From Mesorhizobium sp. B2-4-15 (lineage in GTDB: Bacteria > Pseudomonadota > Alphaproteobacteria > Rhizobiales > Rhizobiaceae), in NCBI RefSeq assembly GCF_006658505.1, contig NZ_VFUZ01000003.1, positions 1 to 64,000 of the forward strand: a DNA stretch of 64,000 bases, written 5' to 3'. Below the pieces are notes generated by a model. It had not been told where the DNA came from, ran no database searches, and was given only the letters and a program-made list of their open reading frames with translations. The position numbers were made by a program, and so were the translations under genes. This document shows positions 41,479 through 52,260 of the stretch, piece by piece. Positions within the stretch are counted from its first letter, which is position 1. Every line of letters starts with the position of its first letter.

Positions 41479-43884
41479 CTAGCCGAAATAGGCCTTGGCG
41501 AGGCTGTTGTAGAGGCCGCCTATCTCGTTGGCGAGATCGTCAAGTGCCGCGGCCGTCATGTCCGAAGGCTCCTTGATGGCGATAGCCGTGTTGAGCTGCA
41601 GGATTTCTTTCGCCGCCGGCGACATGTGCCCCTCGCCGCCGACCGACGGCAAGAGGCCGATCTCGGCCTTCAGCCTCTCGAGCTGGAACAGAATGGAGCG
41701 CGGATTGAGCGGATCGAGCGCCAGAAGATCGATCACCGTGCGCCGGCCGGCCTGCACCGGATATTGCCGGCGGTGGGTCATCACGCTATCGCCGATCTCC
41801 AGCATCATGTCCAGAGCGCCTTCCGGCGCCTGGGCGCCGGTCAGCCGTGCGAGCGTGCGGGCGATCTGGATGCCGCGCTCCAGCCGCCGGCCGATCTCGA
41901 GGAATCGCCAGCCGGCAAAACGATACATGTTCTCGTGCAGCAGGCCGGAAAACCCGGCGAGCTTGCGCAGGATGACGGTCATTGCGCGTGTCGCGTCATC
42001 CCCCGGCGCCACCGTCGTGGCGAACTGGTGGATGGTCTTCGACAGGTCCTTGAGCGCGAGCCAGCCGTCGGGCGAGAAACGGTCGCGGATCTGGCCGGCG
42101 CTGTAAACCGCTCTGTCCAGCGTGCCGATCAGCCCCAACGGGATCGCCGTGCCGACATCGATGCCGAACGGTTCGAGATAGTCCCTGATGTCGGCCAGCA
42201 GCGGCATGTCCGGGTCCGACGTTTCGGCCAGCCGCACATGATAGGCGCGCAGTATACGCACCGTGTCTTCCGAGCGTTCGATGTAGCGGCCGAGCCATGT
42301 CAGGTTTTCAGCCGCGCGGCTGGGCAGGCTGCCCGGCCTGGTGCGGCTGAAGCTGTCGCCCTCTTGCGGCAGCAGCGTCTCGCGCTCCACCGGCCTGTCG
42401 CTGACCACCCAGACGTCAGCCGCCTGGCCGCCCCGCTGCATGGCTATCGCGGTCGGGTCGAGTGACAGGCCGACGCGGGCGAACCCACCCGGCATCACCG
42501 TCCAGCCCTGTGGCGTGCGCGCCAGATAGACGCGCAGGCTCGCTGGCCGTGGTTCCAGCCAGCCACCGACATAGACGGGCGTCGTCGACAACGTCACCGC
42601 TTCCTGGCCGACGAAGGCGTCGCCATCGCGCTCGATGCGCGCCACCAGCTCCGCCCGCTCCCCGGCCGACAGTGCCGAGCCGAGCTTGGTCTGGCCGTCA
42701 TCCTCGAAGGCGAGCCTGGTCGACAGCGCCGGGCCGATCACCATACGGTCGATGTTGGCAAGCACATGGGCGCGCTCGGCCTCCTGCCCGCACCACCATG
42801 TCGCGACGCTCGGCAGCAACAATTCCTCGCCACGCAGCTCGCGCGCGACCTTGGGCAGGAAGGCGAGCAGCGCCCGCGTTTCCATCAGGCCGGACCCCAG
42901 CGCATTGACGGTGGACACGGAGCCCTGCCGGATCGCCTCGACCAGCCCCGGCGTGCCGATCTGCGAATCCGAGCGCAGTTCGAGCGGATCGGCGAAGGCG
43001 GCATCGAGGCGTCGCCAGAGCACGCTGATCGGCATCAGGCCGGAAACGGTACGCACCATCAGCCTGCCGCCGGAAACGGTCAGATCCTCGCCCTCCAGCA
43101 GCATGATGCCGAGATAGCGCGCGATGTAGGCGTGCTCGTAATAGGTCTCGTTGAGCGGCCCCGGCGTCAGGATGGCGACGCGGCCGTCGGTGGCCATGCC
43201 GAGCAGCGCGTCGCGGAAGCGGCGGAAGAAGCCGGCGAGCCGGTGCACATGCATCTCGCCATAGATGTCCGACAGCGCGCGCGTGGTGGCGACGCGGTTC
43301 TCCAGCGCGAAGCCGGCGCCGGACGGCGCCTGCGTGCGGTCACCCAGCACCCACCAACGTCCATCGGGCCCGCGGCCTAGCTCGAAGGCGCAGAAATGCA
43401 GGAAATGGCCCTCGGCCCGCCTGGTGCCGACCACGGGCCGCAAATATTCAGGACTGGCGGCGATCAGCCCTGCCGGCAGGATGCCCTTTTCGATCAGCCG
43501 GTTACGGCCATAGATATCGGCGATGGTTTCCTCGAACAGCTCGGCGCGCTGGACGAGGCCGGCGCTGATCGCGGCCCATTCGGTATCTTCGATGAGCAGG
43601 GGCACATGCGCCAGCGGCCATTCGCGCTCATTGGCGCCTGCCTTGTCGTAGACGCGGTAGTAGACGCCGGCGTCGCGCAGATACTGGTCGGCGCGGGCAA
43701 AGCGCTGACCGAGCTTTTCAGGCCCCAATTCGTCGAGCGCCTCGATGAAATCCTTCCAGGCCGGACGGGGATTGCCTGACGCATCGACCATCTCGTCGAC
43801 GACGCCGTCGATCGGCTGGTAGTGCTCCAGCAGGCTGTGGGTCTGCGGCTTGCCGCGTACCCTCTTGTGATTCCCCTTTGCCAT
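41479..43884 (-). CDS. Circularly permuted ATP-grasp fused to alpha-E domain
   Basis: The 801-residue protein joins a circularly permuted type 2 ATP-grasp ligase (about residues 70-480, with FLHFCAFELGRGPDGRWWVL and ILTPGPLNETYYEHAYIARY) to an alpha-E helical domain (about 510-795, with SRAAENLTWLGRYIERSEDT). In many bacteria these are separate adjacent genes. ATP-grasp enzymes join an acid and an amine using ATP. With its transglutaminase neighbours it is predicted to build a peptide or tag proteins, but no product has been established to my knowledge. Confidence 0.9.
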   Translation of the reverse strand: MAKGNHKRVRGKPQTHSLLEHYQPIDGVVDEMVDASGNPRPAWKDFIEALDELGPEKLGQRFARADQYLRDAGVYYRVYDKAGANEREWPLAHVPLLIEDTEWAAISAGLVQRAELFEETIADIYGRNRLIEKGILPAGLIAASPEYLRPVVGTRRAEGHFLHFCAFELGRGPDGRWWVLGDRTQAPSGAGFALENRVATTRALSDIYGEMHVHRLAGFFRRFRDALLGMATDGRVAILTPGPLNETYYEHAYIARYLGIMLLEGEDLTVSGGRLMVRTVSGLMPISVLWRRLDAAFADPLELRSDSQIGTPGLVEAIRQGSVSTVNALGSGLMETRALLAFLPKVARELRGEELLLPSVATWWCGQEAERAHVLANIDRMVIGPALSTRLAFEDDGQTKLGSALSAGERAELVARIERDGDAFVGQEAVTLSTTPVYVGGWLEPRPASLRVYLARTPQGWTVMPGGFARVGLSLDPTAIAMQRGGQAADVWVVSDRPVERETLLPQEGDSFSRTRPGSLPSRAAENLTWLGRYIERSEDTVRILRAYHVRLAETSDPDMPLLADIRDYLEPFGIDVGTAIPLGLIGTLDRAVYSAGQIRDRFSPDGWLALKDLSKTIHQFATTVAPGDDATRAMTVILRKLAGFSGLLHENMYRFAGWRFLEIGRRLERGIQIARTLARLTGAQAPEGALDMMLEIGDSVMTHRRQYPVQAGRRTVIDLLALDPLNPRSILFQLERLKAEIGLLPSVGGEGHMSPAAKEILQLNTAIAIKEPSDMTAAALDDLANEIGGLYNSLAKAYFG

Positions 43885-43890
43885 ATCGGA

Positions 43891-46800
43891 TCACAGTCTT
43901 GGCGGGCGCCGAAGGTCAAGGGTCATCGGGAAATCTTGTGCCGGTTGTTCCTCGCGCAGCACATAGCCGGATGGCGTGTGGCCGCGCGGTTCGAAGCGGG
44001 CGAGCCGCCGGGCCTCGGCCTCGTTGCCGTTGACCGGGAACGTATCGTAGTTGCGCCCGCCCGGATGCGCGACATGGTAGACGCAGCCGCCAAGCGCCCT
44101 GCCCGACCAGCGGTCGTAAATGTCGAACACCAGCGGCGTGTTGACCGGCAGCGCCGGATGCAGGCCGGAAGCCGGCTGCCACGCCTTGAACCGTACACCG
44201 GCCACCGCGACCTCCCTGTTGTCGGTGACCTTCATCGGCACGAGGCGGCCGTTGCAGACGATCGCATGACGCTCGGGGTTCAGCCCTTCGGTCTTGACTT
44301 GCAGCCGCTCCACCGAGGAATCGACGAAGCGCACGGTGCCGCCGATGGCGCCCTGTTCGCCCATGACATGCCAGGGCTCCAGCGCCTGGCGCAGCTCCAG
44401 TTTGATGCCGGCATGGCGGACCTCGCCACAGAACGGGAAGCGGAATTCGAGCTGGGCGTCGAACCATTCGGGCCGGAACTCGAAACCGTTGAGCTTGAGG
44501 TCGTCGAGCACGTCGAGGAAATCGGCCCAGACATAGTGCGGCAGCATGAAGCGGTCATGCAGTGACGTGCCCCAGCGCACGAAGCGGCCGTCGAGCGGGT
44601 TTTGCCAGGCGTGGGCGATGATGGCGCGCACCAACAATTGCTGCGCCAGCGACATGCGCGCATTGGGCGGCATTTCGAAGCCGCGGAATTCCACCAGCCC
44701 CAGCCGGCCGGTCGGCCCATCCGGCGAGAACAGCTTGTCGATGCAGATTTCCGAGCGGTGCGTATTCCCCGTGACGTCGGTCAAAAGGTTGCGGAACAGC
44801 CGGTCGACCAGCCACGGCAAGGGTGCGGCACCCTGGTCCGGATGCGGCACCTGCGCCATCGCGATCTCAAGCTCATAGAGAGAGTCATGGCGCGCTTCGT
44901 CGAAACGCGGCGCCTGGCTGGTCGGCCCGATGAACAGGCCCGAGAACAGGTAGGACAGCGAAGGATGCCGCTGCCATTGCAGAACCAGGCTCTTCAGCAG
45001 GTCCGGACGGCGCAGGAACGGGCTGTCGTTGGGCGTCGCGCCGCCGACAACGACATGATTGCCGCCGCCGGTGCCGGTGTGGCGGCCATCGATCATGAAC
45101 TTGTCGGCGCCAAGCCGCGTCTGCCGCGCTTCCTCGTAGATCGCCGTCGTCGTCGCCACGCAATCCTGCCAGTTGGAAGCCGGATGAATGTTGACCTCGA
45201 TGACACCGGGATCGGGCGCGACGCGGATGACGTTGAGGCGCGGATCATGCGGCGGGCCATAGCCTTCGATATGCACGGGAAGCCCTATTGCCTTTGCCGC
45301 GTTCTCGGCCGCCGCAACCAGTTCGAGATAGTCTTCCAGCGCCTCGACCGGCGGCATGAACACGCACAGACGCCCGTCGCGTGGCTCGACCGAAAGCGCC
45401 GTGCGCACCGCGCCGCCGATCTCGGTGATCTCCTGCTCGACCCGGTCCTGCTGGCCACTTACAGCGGTGAAGGATGCCGCCTGCTGGCGGCGCGCCATTT
45501 CGTCGGCGCCTTCGCGTTCGGCTGGAGCCGCACCGGGCAGGATCGCCTCGCGCGCCGGCAGCGGCCCGCGCGGCAGCGACGGATCGACCGGCACGATGTA
45601 GGGAAACTGTGCCGGCGGCACATAGGGCAGCGTGCCCAGCGGCAAGCGATAGCCGACCGGTGAATCGCCCGGCACCAGGAACAGGCGGCCGCGCCGCGTC
45701 GTCCATCTCTCCGAACGCCAGCGCGGTTCCGATGCCTGGCTGTTCCAACGCTGCACCGGCAGCACATAGCCCGACGGTTTGGTCAGCCCGCGCTCGAACA
45801 CGCGCGCCATGCGGCTGCGTTCCTCCGGATCCTCCAGCCTTGAGTTGGACGGATCGACATTGTCGGGCAGCTTGCCTTCCTTGAGCAGCCATTCGGCCGG
45901 ATCCTCATAGGCTTCGCTGACCATGGACCTGTCGATGCCGAGCTCACCGGCGATTGCCGTGAGCAGGCTTTCCGCCTGCCGAGGCCCGACCTTGGCGTCG
46001 CTCTTCTCGCGCGCGATCAGCGACGGGTCGCTCCACACCGGCTGGCCATCGGCGCGCCAGTAGAGCGAGAAGGTCCAGCGCGGCAGGCTCTCGCCTGGAT
46101 ACCACTTGCCCTGGCCGTAGTGGAGAAAGCCGCCCGGCGCGAAACGCCCGCGCAGCCGTCGGATCAGCGCATCGGCCTTTTCGCGTTTGGTTGGCCCGAC
46201 GGCTGCGGTGTTCCACTCGGCCGATTCGAAATCGTCGATCGACACGAAGGTCGGCTCGCCGCCCATGGTCAGCCGCACATCCTGCGTCTTCAACACGGCA
46301 TCGACCTTGTTGCCCAGCGCGTCGAGCGCCTGCCAGCTCTCGTCCGAAAACGGCCTGGTGATGCGCGGATGCTCTGCGATGCGGTCGACCCGCATGTCGA
46401 AGCCGAACTCGACATTGGCGAAGCTCGCCATGCCCGAAATCGGGGCGGCGTTGCGGAAATGCGGTGTCGCCGCCAGCGGCACATGGCTTTCGCCGGTCAG
46501 CAGGCCGGAGGTCGGATCGAAGCCGATCCAGCCGGCGCCCGGAAGATAGACCTCGCACCAGGCGTGCAGATCGGTGAAATCGACCGTCGTGCCGGCCGGA
46601 CCATCGAGCGCGACGAGGTCGGGCTTGAGCTGGATCAGATAGCCCGACACGAAGCGCGCGGCGATGCCGAGATTGCGCAGGATCTGCACCAGCAGCCAGC
46701 TCGAATCGCGGCACGAACCCTTGCCTGCGGCCAGCGTTTCCTCCGGCGAGAAGACGCCGGTCTCCATGCGCACGATGTAGGCGATCTCGCGCTGCAGGCG

Positions 46801-47250
46801 GGCGTTGAGGTCGACGAGGAAGTTGACCGTATTGGGCGCACTGCGGTCGATGGTTCTCAGGAAGGCCGAGAGCAGCGGCCCCGCCGGCTCCGGTGTCCGG
46901 TAGATGGCGAGATCGTCCCTGATCTCTTCAGGATATTCGAACGGGAAGGTCTCGGCCGACGGCTCGACGAAGAAGTCGAACGGATTGTAGACTGTCATGT
47001 CGGCGACGAGGTCGACCTCGATCTTCAGTTCGCTCACCGGCTCGGGAAAGACGAAGCGGGCGAGGAAGTTGCCGTAGGGGTCCTGCTGCAGATTGACGAA
47101 ATGGTTTGCCGGCTCGACCTTGAGCGAATGGCTGAGCACCTTGGTGCGGGAATGCGGCGCCGGCTGCAGCCTGATGATCTGAGGACCGAGAACCACCGGC
47201 CGGTCGTATTTGTAGTGGGTCAGGTGGTAGACGGCTGCCAGAATTGCCAT
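43891..47250 (-). CDS. Transglutaminase plus DUF2126 fusion protein
   Basis: The 1119-residue protein begins with a transglutaminase-like domain with catalytic Cys180 ([13 protein letters not shown]), His229 (DLHAWCEVY) and Asp245 (GFDPTSG). From about residue 300 the large DUF2126 region follows, with [20 protein letters not shown], a glutamine-synthetase-like amidoligase domain. It is the first gene of the three-gene operon and starts at the ATG at 47250, 6 bp separating its stop from the next start. The combination of ligase and protease domains suggests both formation and cleavage of amide bonds. Confidence 0.92.
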   Translation of the reverse strand: MAILAAVYHLTHYKYDRPVVLGPQIIRLQPAPHSRTKVLSHSLKVEPANHFVNLQQDPYGNFLARFVFPEPVSELKIEVDLVADMTVYNPFDFFVEPSAETFPFEYPEEIRDDLAIYRTPEPAGPLLSAFLRTIDRSAPNTVNFLVDLNARLQREIAYIVRMETGVFSPEETLAAGKGSCRDSSWLLVQILRNLGIAARFVSGYLIQLKPDLVALDGPAGTTVDFTDLHAWCEVYLPGAGWIGFDPTSGLLTGESHVPLAATPHFRNAAPISGMASFANVEFGFDMRVDRIAEHPRITRPFSDESWQALDALGNKVDAVLKTQDVRLTMGGEPTFVSIDDFESAEWNTAAVGPTKREKADALIRRLRGRFAPGGFLHYGQGKWYPGESLPRWTFSLYWRADGQPVWSDPSLIAREKSDAKVGPRQAESLLTAIAGELGIDRSMVSEAYEDPAEWLLKEGKLPDNVDPSNSRLEDPEERSRMARVFERGLTKPSGYVLPVQRWNSQASEPRWRSERWTTRRGRLFLVPGDSPVGYRLPLGTLPYVPPAQFPYIVPVDPSLPRGPLPAREAILPGAAPAEREGADEMARRQQAASFTAVSGQQDRVEQEITEIGGAVRTALSVEPRDGRLCVFMPPVEALEDYLELVAAAENAAKAIGLPVHIEGYGPPHDPRLNVIRVAPDPGVIEVNIHPASNWQDCVATTTAIYEEARQTRLGADKFMIDGRHTGTGGGNHVVVGGATPNDSPFLRRPDLLKSLVLQWQRHPSLSYLFSGLFIGPTSQAPRFDEARHDSLYELEIAMAQVPHPDQGAAPLPWLVDRLFRNLLTDVTGNTHRSEICIDKLFSPDGPTGRLGLVEFRGFEMPPNARMSLAQQLLVRAIIAHAWQNPLDGRFVRWGTSLHDRFMLPHYVWADFLDVLDDLKLNGFEFRPEWFDAQLEFRFPFCGEVRHAGIKLELRQALEPWHVMGEQGAIGGTVRFVDSSVERLQVKTEGLNPERHAIVCNGRLVPMKVTDNREVAVAGVRFKAWQPASGLHPALPVNTPLVFDIYDRWSGRALGGCVYHVAHPGGRNYDTFPVNGNEAEARRLARFEPRGHTPSGYVLREEQPAQDFPMTLDLRRPPRL

Positions 47251-47372
47251 GGGACCCCGGAGATCGGCGTTTCAAACGAACGCTAGACCCTGACACAGAT
47301 AGCAGCCGATCTCCAAGCGGATGTTGCGGTGCACCCAATCGAACGCCTTCTTTCGTCTCCCGAGCAGGTCGA

Positions 47373-47517
47373 CCCCCACTCCGTCTCGGCTTCGCCGAGC
47401 CACCTCTCCCCCGATCGACGGGGTAGAGGAAGGGCGCGAACCTATCCCAAACTGGCCCCCTTCCTCTCCCTCCGGAGGGGGGAGAGGTGGCTCGGCGAAG
47501 CCGAGACGGAGTGGGGG
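47373..47517. repeat. 145-bp palindromic repeat element
   Basis: A 40-base arm (47373-47412, containing CTCGGCTTCGCCGAGC) is the exact inverted complement of 47478-47517. The 65-base centre holds a second imperfect stem, GGGTAGAGGAAGGG with CCCTTCCTCTCCC. The whole would fold into one long hairpin. It lies between convergent-free gene ends, upstream of the DUF2126 gene and downstream of gcdH. I recall similar sequences as dispersed intergenic repeats in Mesorhizobium genomes. Confidence 0.85.
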
Positions 47518-47596
47518 AAGGCGGTTCTCAATCGCGCAGTAGTAACGCGATCAGCAATCCATTCAGGTGCGAATTGCCTTTATGGCGCTGCCCGTC

Positions 47597-48793
47597 TCAG
47601 AAGAACGCCTGTATCCCCGTCTGCGCCCGTCCCAGGATCAGCGCGTGCACGTCGTGCGTGCCTTCATAGGTGTTCACCGTCTCCAGGTTCTGCGCGTGGC
47701 GCATGACGTGATAGCCGATCTGGATGCCGTTGCCGCCATGCATGTCGCGGGCCTGGCGGGCGATGTCGAGCGCCTTGCCGCAATTGTTGCGCTTGACGAT
47801 CGAGATCATCTCCGGCGCCATCTTGCCTTCGTCGAGCAGGCGCCCGACGCGCAAGGATGCCTGCAGCCCGAGCGCGATCTCGGTCTGCATGTCGGCGAGT
47901 TTCTTCTGGAAAAGCTGCGTGCCGGCGAGTGGCTTGCCGAACTGCTTGCGGTCCAGGCCATACTGGCGCGCGCGGTGCCAGCAATCTTCCGCCGCACCCA
48001 TCGAGCCCCAGGAAATGCCGAACCGGGCCCGGTTGAGGCAGCCGAACGGGCCCTTCAGCCCGGAGACATTGGGCAGCAGCGCGTCTTCGCCGACCTCGAC
48101 GCCTTCCATCACCACCTCGCCGGTGATCGAGGCGCGCAGCGACAGCTTGCCGCCAATCTTGGGCGCCGAAAGCCCCTTCATGCCCTTCTCCAGCACGAAG
48201 CCACGGATTTCGTCCTTGCCGTTCTCGCCCTTCAACTTCGCCCAGACGACGAACACGTCGGCGACCGGCGCATTGGAAATCCACATCTTGGAGCCGGAAA
48301 TCCTGTAGCCGTTGGCGGTCTTCTCGGCGCGGGTCTTCATGCCGCCAGGATCGGAGCCAGCATCCGGCTCGGTCAGGCCGAAACAGCCGATCCACTCGCC
48401 GCTGGCGAGCTTGGGCAGATATTTCTTGCGCTGTGCGTCCGAGCCATAGGCATGGATCGGATACATCACCAGCGACGACTGCACCGACATCATCGAGCGA
48501 TAGCCGGAATCGACGCGCTCGACTTCGCGCGCGACCAGTCCGTAGGTGACATAGTTGGCGCCGAGCCCGCCGAATTCTTCTGGAATGTTGATGCCGAGTA
48601 GCCCGGCATCACCCATTTCGCGGAAGATCGCGGTATCGAAGGTCTCGTTGAGGTAGGCGTCCTCGATGCGCGGCGCCAGCTTGTCGGCGGCGAAGGCCGC
48701 GGCACCGTCGCGCACCATGCGCTCGTCTTCCGAAAGCTGGTCCTCGATCAGGAACGGGTCTTCCCAGACGAATGCATTCTTGTCGGCGGCCAT
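47597..48793 (-). CDS. gcdH: Glutaryl-CoA dehydrogenase
   Basis: The 398-residue acyl-CoA dehydrogenase converts glutaryl-CoA to crotonyl-CoA plus CO2 with FAD, in the breakdown of lysine, hydroxylysine and tryptophan. The catalytic base Glu377 sits in [34 protein letters not shown] and [17 protein letters not shown] are typical of GcdH rather than short-chain acyl-CoA dehydrogenases. The ATG at 48793 is preferred; the frame is open for seven more codons. It is divergent from a LysR gene that is probably its regulator. Confidence 0.93.
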   Translation of the reverse strand: MAADKNAFVWEDPFLIEDQLSEDERMVRDGAAAFAADKLAPRIEDAYLNETFDTAIFREMGDAGLLGINIPEEFGGLGANYVTYGLVAREVERVDSGYRSMMSVQSSLVMYPIHAYGSDAQRKKYLPKLASGEWIGCFGLTEPDAGSDPGGMKTRAEKTANGYRISGSKMWISNAPVADVFVVWAKLKGENGKDEIRGFVLEKGMKGLSAPKIGGKLSLRASITGEVVMEGVEVGEDALLPNVSGLKGPFGCLNRARFGISWGSMGAAEDCWHRARQYGLDRKQFGKPLAGTQLFQKKLADMQTEIALGLQASLRVGRLLDEGKMAPEMISIVKRNNCGKALDIARQARDMHGGNGIQIGYHVMRHAQNLETVNTYEGTHDVHALILGRAQTGIQAFF

Positions 48794-48859
48794 GGCTTCT
48801 CGATCCTCAAACAAGTGAAGCCCGGCTTATCGGCCCGCGGCCTGAAAAAATCAAACGAA

Positions 48860-48877
48860 ATTGCTTCATCGATCAAT
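48860..48877. promoter_or_regulatory. Candidate LysR-type operator
   Basis: The dyad ATTG-N10-CAAT lies in the 102-bp gap between gcdH and the divergent LysR gene, 19 bp before the LysR start. It fits the inverted-repeat, T-N11-A style of LysR-family sites and would let the regulator control both genes. Confidence 0.45.
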
Positions 48878-48895
48878 GAGCGTTAGGAATAGATC

Positions 48896-49807
48896 ATGAG
48901 TGTCCAGCGTCGCCTTTTGCCGAACATCGGTGCCCTTGCGGCCTTCGAGGCCGTCGCCCGTCTTGGCAGTTTCACCGCCGCCGCGCAGGAGCTGGACCTG
49001 ACCCAGGGCGCTGTCAGCCGGCAGATCAGGCTGCTGGAAGACCAGTTCGGCCGCCGGCTGTTCGAGCGCGACAGCCGCAATGTGCGGCTCTCGGCTGCGG
49101 GCGAAATCTATGCCGAGGCGGTGCGTGCCGCCCTCGGGCAATTGCGCGACGCCGCCTTGGGATTGATGAGCAATCGGCATAGTGGCATCCTGAACCTCGC
49201 CATATTGCCGACCTTCGGCACGCGCTGGCTGATGCCGATGATCCCTGATTTCGTCGAGAACAATCCCGACATCACCATCAACTTCGCCACCCGCGTCGGC
49301 CGCTTCGACTTCGCCCGGGAGAGGCTGGATGCCGCCATCCACTACGGCCTGCCTGACTGGCCGGAGGCCGACTCCACGCTCCTGGTGCGCGAGACGGTGG
49401 CGCCGGTGGCCTCGCCCGAATTCCTCGCCGGCCGCGCCATCGCCTCGCCGGCCGATATCGGCCGCCTGCCGCTGCTGCACATGGCGACGCGCCCCGGCGC
49501 CTGGACCGAATGGTTCGAGCACCAGGGCCTGAGCGCGCCGACGGGCCCCGGCATGCAGTTCGAACAGTTCGGCACCGCCGCCCAGGCCTGCATGGCGGGG
49601 CTCGGCGTGGCGCTGTTGCCGCTGCTGCTCATCGCCGGCGAATTGCAGCGCGGCCAGTTGGTGCCCGCGCCCGGCCAGCCCATGCAAAGCCGCAGCGCCT
49701 ATTACCTCGTTGTCCCCCACGACAAGCGCGGCTATCCGCCGGTCGCGAGTTTTCGCGACTGGCTGCTGGCCCAGCTTGATAAGGAGCCGGCTGTTCTGGC
49801 GTGGTAG
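48896..49807 (+). CDS. LysR-family regulator, GcvA/GcdR-like
   Basis: The 303-residue protein has the LysR helix-turn-helix at residues 10-65 (LAAFEAVARLGSFTAAAQEL, then LTQGAVSRQIRLLEDQFGRR) and an effector-binding domain of the GcvA type (TRVGRFDFARERLDAAIHYG). LysR genes divergent from gcdH are typically its glutarate-responsive activator, and that is the likely role here. Its stop abuts the stop of the convergent tex gene. Confidence 0.9.
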   Translation: MSVQRRLLPNIGALAAFEAVARLGSFTAAAQELDLTQGAVSRQIRLLEDQFGRRLFERDSRNVRLSAAGEIYAEAVRAALGQLRDAALGLMSNRHSGILNLAILPTFGTRWLMPMIPDFVENNPDITINFATRVGRFDFARERLDAAIHYGLPDWPEADSTLLVRETVAPVASPEFLAGRAIASPADIGRLPLLHMATRPGAWTEWFEHQGLSAPTGPGMQFEQFGTAAQACMAGLGVALLPLLLIAGELQRGQLVPAPGQPMQSRSAYYLVVPHDKRGYPPVASFRDWLLAQLDKEPAVLAW

Positions 49808-52132
49808 CTACTTGCGCTTCAGCGCGTCCGCTAGCGCCGCGCCGAATGCGCCTTGCTGGGCCGGCCGCTCGGGCTGGCGCTGGGGTGCTGGCGAGCGCGG
49901 CGCCGGCCTGCCGCCGCAATTGTCACGCGACCCGCCTTTCGATCCGCCGCCCTCGCCGCCGTCCTTGCGCATGGAGAGCCCGATGCGCTTGCGCTTGATG
50001 TCGACATCGACGACGCGCACCTTGACCACATCGCCGGCCTTGACCACCTCATGCGCGTCCTTGATGAACCGGTCGGCCAGCTGCGAGACATGCACCAGCC
50101 CGTCCTGGTGCACGCCGATATCGACGAAGGCGCCGAAGGCCGCGACATTGGTCACGGTGCCCTCCAGCAGCATGCCGGGCTTCAAATCCTTGATGTCGTC
50201 GATGCCGTCGGCGAAGGTCGCGGTTTTGAAGCCGGGGCGCGGGTCGCGGCCGGGTTTTTCCAGCTCGGCCAGGATGTCGCGGACCGTCGGCAGGCCGAAA
50301 CGCTCGTCGACGAAGACGCGCGGATCGAGCGCCTTGAGTGCGGCGCTGTCGCCCATCAATGCGCGCACATCGCGCCCGCAGGCGGCCACGATCTTCTTGG
50401 CCACGCCATAGGCTTCGGGATGCACCGCCGAGGCGTCGAGCGGCTCGCTGCCGTTCGGAATGCGCAGGAAGCCGGCGCATTGCTCGAAGGCGCGCGGTCC
50501 CAGGCGGGACACCTTGAGCAGATCCTTGCGGCTGGCGAACGGTCCCGTCGCGTCGCGGTGCGCGACGATAGCGTCGGCGAGCGACGCGCCAAGACCTGAA
50601 ACGCGCGCCAAGAGCGGTGCCGAAGCCGTGTTGAGATCGACACCAACGGCATTGACCGCATCCTCGACCACCGCTTCCAGCGAACGCCCAAGCCGGTACT
50701 GGTCGACATCGTGCTGGTACTGGCCGACGCCGATCGACTTCGGTTCGATCTTGACCAGTTCGGCCAGCGGATCCTGCAGCCGCCGCGCGATCGACACCGC
50801 GCCGCGCAACGATACGTCAAGACCGGGGAATTCGGCCGCCGCCGTCGCCGATGCCGAATAGACCGAGGCACCTGCCTCGCTGACGATCACCTTGAGCGGC
50901 TTGGGGCCTGAGCCGGCGGGCATGTCGGACAGCATGTCCGCCACCAGCTTTTCCGTTTCGCGACTGCCGGTACCGTTGCCGATCGAAATCAGCTCCACCT
51001 TGTGCAGGCGGACCAGCGCGGCGAGTTCCGTCTGCGTGCCGCGCACATCGTTCCGCGGCGGGAACGGATAGACCGTCGTCGTCGCCACCAGCTTGCCGGT
51101 GCCGTCCACCACCGCCACCTTGACGCCGGTGCGGATGCCGGGATCGAGCCCCATCGTCGGCCGCGAGCCGGCGGGAGCCGCCAGCAGCAGATCCTTGAGA
51201 TTGCGGGCAAAGACATGGATCGCCTCTTCCTCGGCCCGCTCGCGCAGATCGCGCATCAAATCAAGCGTCAGGTGCAGCGACAGTTTTATGCGCCATGTCC
51301 AACCCGCGACGTCCATCAGCCAACGGTCGCCCGGCAGGCTGCCGCCGATCGCGTAGGCATTGGCGATCATCCGTTCGACCGGCTTCACCGGCGAAGCATC
51401 GTCGGCATCGACCTCGATGTCGAGCGACAGCACCTCTTCGTTGCGGCCGCGCAGCATGGCGAGCGCGCGGTGGCTTGGCACATTTGCCCAGCGCTCGACA
51501 TGGTCGAAATAGTCGGAGAATTTCGCGCCGGCCTCCTGCTTGCCGTCGACCACCCTGGCCCGCAAGAAGGCGCGTTCCTTCATGTAGCCGCGCAGCTTGC
51601 CGACCAGATCGGCATTCTCGGCGAACTGCTCCGAGAGGATGTCGCGGGCGCCTTCGAGCGCCGCCTTGGCGTCGGCCACCTCCCCGGTGACATAGGCCAG
51701 CGCCGCCTCGGCGGGCACCAGCGAGCGATCGGCAAGAATAGCCTGCGCCAACGGCCCCAGCCCACGCTCCCTGGCGATCTCAGCCTTGGTGCGGCGTTTC
51801 GGCTTGTAGGGCAGATAGATGTCCTCGAGTTCCGCCTTGGTAGCAGCGGCGGCAATCTTGGCTTCGAGTTCCTCCGTCAGCTTGCCCTGTTCGCGGATCG
51901 AGCCGAGGATGGTGTCGCGGCGGGCGTCGAGTTCGCGCAGGTAGGCGAGCCGCTCGGCAAGGTCGCGCAGTTGCGTGTCGTCCAGCCCGCCCGTTACCTC
52001 CTTGCGGTAGCGCGCCACGAAGGGCACCGTCGCGCCCTCGTCGAGCAGTTCGATCGCCGCGGCCGCCTGTTCGGGCCGCGCCTTGATCTCGGCTGCGATG
52101 ATGGCTGCGATGCGCTTGATGTCGGATGCCAT
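49808..52132 (-). CDS. tex: RNA-binding transcription accessory protein Tex
   Basis: From the ATG at 52132 (AGGA site) the protein has 774 residues, the usual Tex length. Domains in order are the N-terminal helical region (1-200), a YqgF/RNase-H-like domain near 325 ([20 protein letters not shown]) and a helix-hairpin-helix region near 490-560 ([20 protein letters not shown]). An S1 RNA-binding domain follows near 650-720 ([20 protein letters not shown]), then a basic disordered tail. Tex is a conserved cytoplasmic protein affecting transcription, possibly at stalled polymerases. Monocistronic. Confidence 0.95.
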   Translation of the reverse strand: MASDIKRIAAIIAAEIKARPEQAAAAIELLDEGATVPFVARYRKEVTGGLDDTQLRDLAERLAYLRELDARRDTILGSIREQGKLTEELEAKIAAAATKAELEDIYLPYKPKRRTKAEIARERGLGPLAQAILADRSLVPAEAALAYVTGEVADAKAALEGARDILSEQFAENADLVGKLRGYMKERAFLRARVVDGKQEAGAKFSDYFDHVERWANVPSHRALAMLRGRNEEVLSLDIEVDADDASPVKPVERMIANAYAIGGSLPGDRWLMDVAGWTWRIKLSLHLTLDLMRDLRERAEEEAIHVFARNLKDLLLAAPAGSRPTMGLDPGIRTGVKVAVVDGTGKLVATTTVYPFPPRNDVRGTQTELAALVRLHKVELISIGNGTGSRETEKLVADMLSDMPAGSGPKPLKVIVSEAGASVYSASATAAAEFPGLDVSLRGAVSIARRLQDPLAELVKIEPKSIGVGQYQHDVDQYRLGRSLEAVVEDAVNAVGVDLNTASAPLLARVSGLGASLADAIVAHRDATGPFASRKDLLKVSRLGPRAFEQCAGFLRIPNGSEPLDASAVHPEAYGVAKKIVAACGRDVRALMGDSAALKALDPRVFVDERFGLPTVRDILAELEKPGRDPRPGFKTATFADGIDDIKDLKPGMLLEGTVTNVAAFGAFVDIGVHQDGLVHVSQLADRFIKDAHEVVKAGDVVKVRVVDVDIKRKRIGLSMRKDGGEGGGSKGGSRDNCGGRPAPRSPAPQRQPERPAQQGAFGAALADALKRK

Positions 52133-52260
52133 GTCGTTCCTGCTGTCGTCGAAAAGAGCGGCGACCATAGGCGCAGATGCATGCCCCGCCAACCGCGACG
52201 TTTTCAACCGTCGCAGGCGGTCCACAAGAAACCATGCGGCAGCTGACCGCGCCTAACGGC

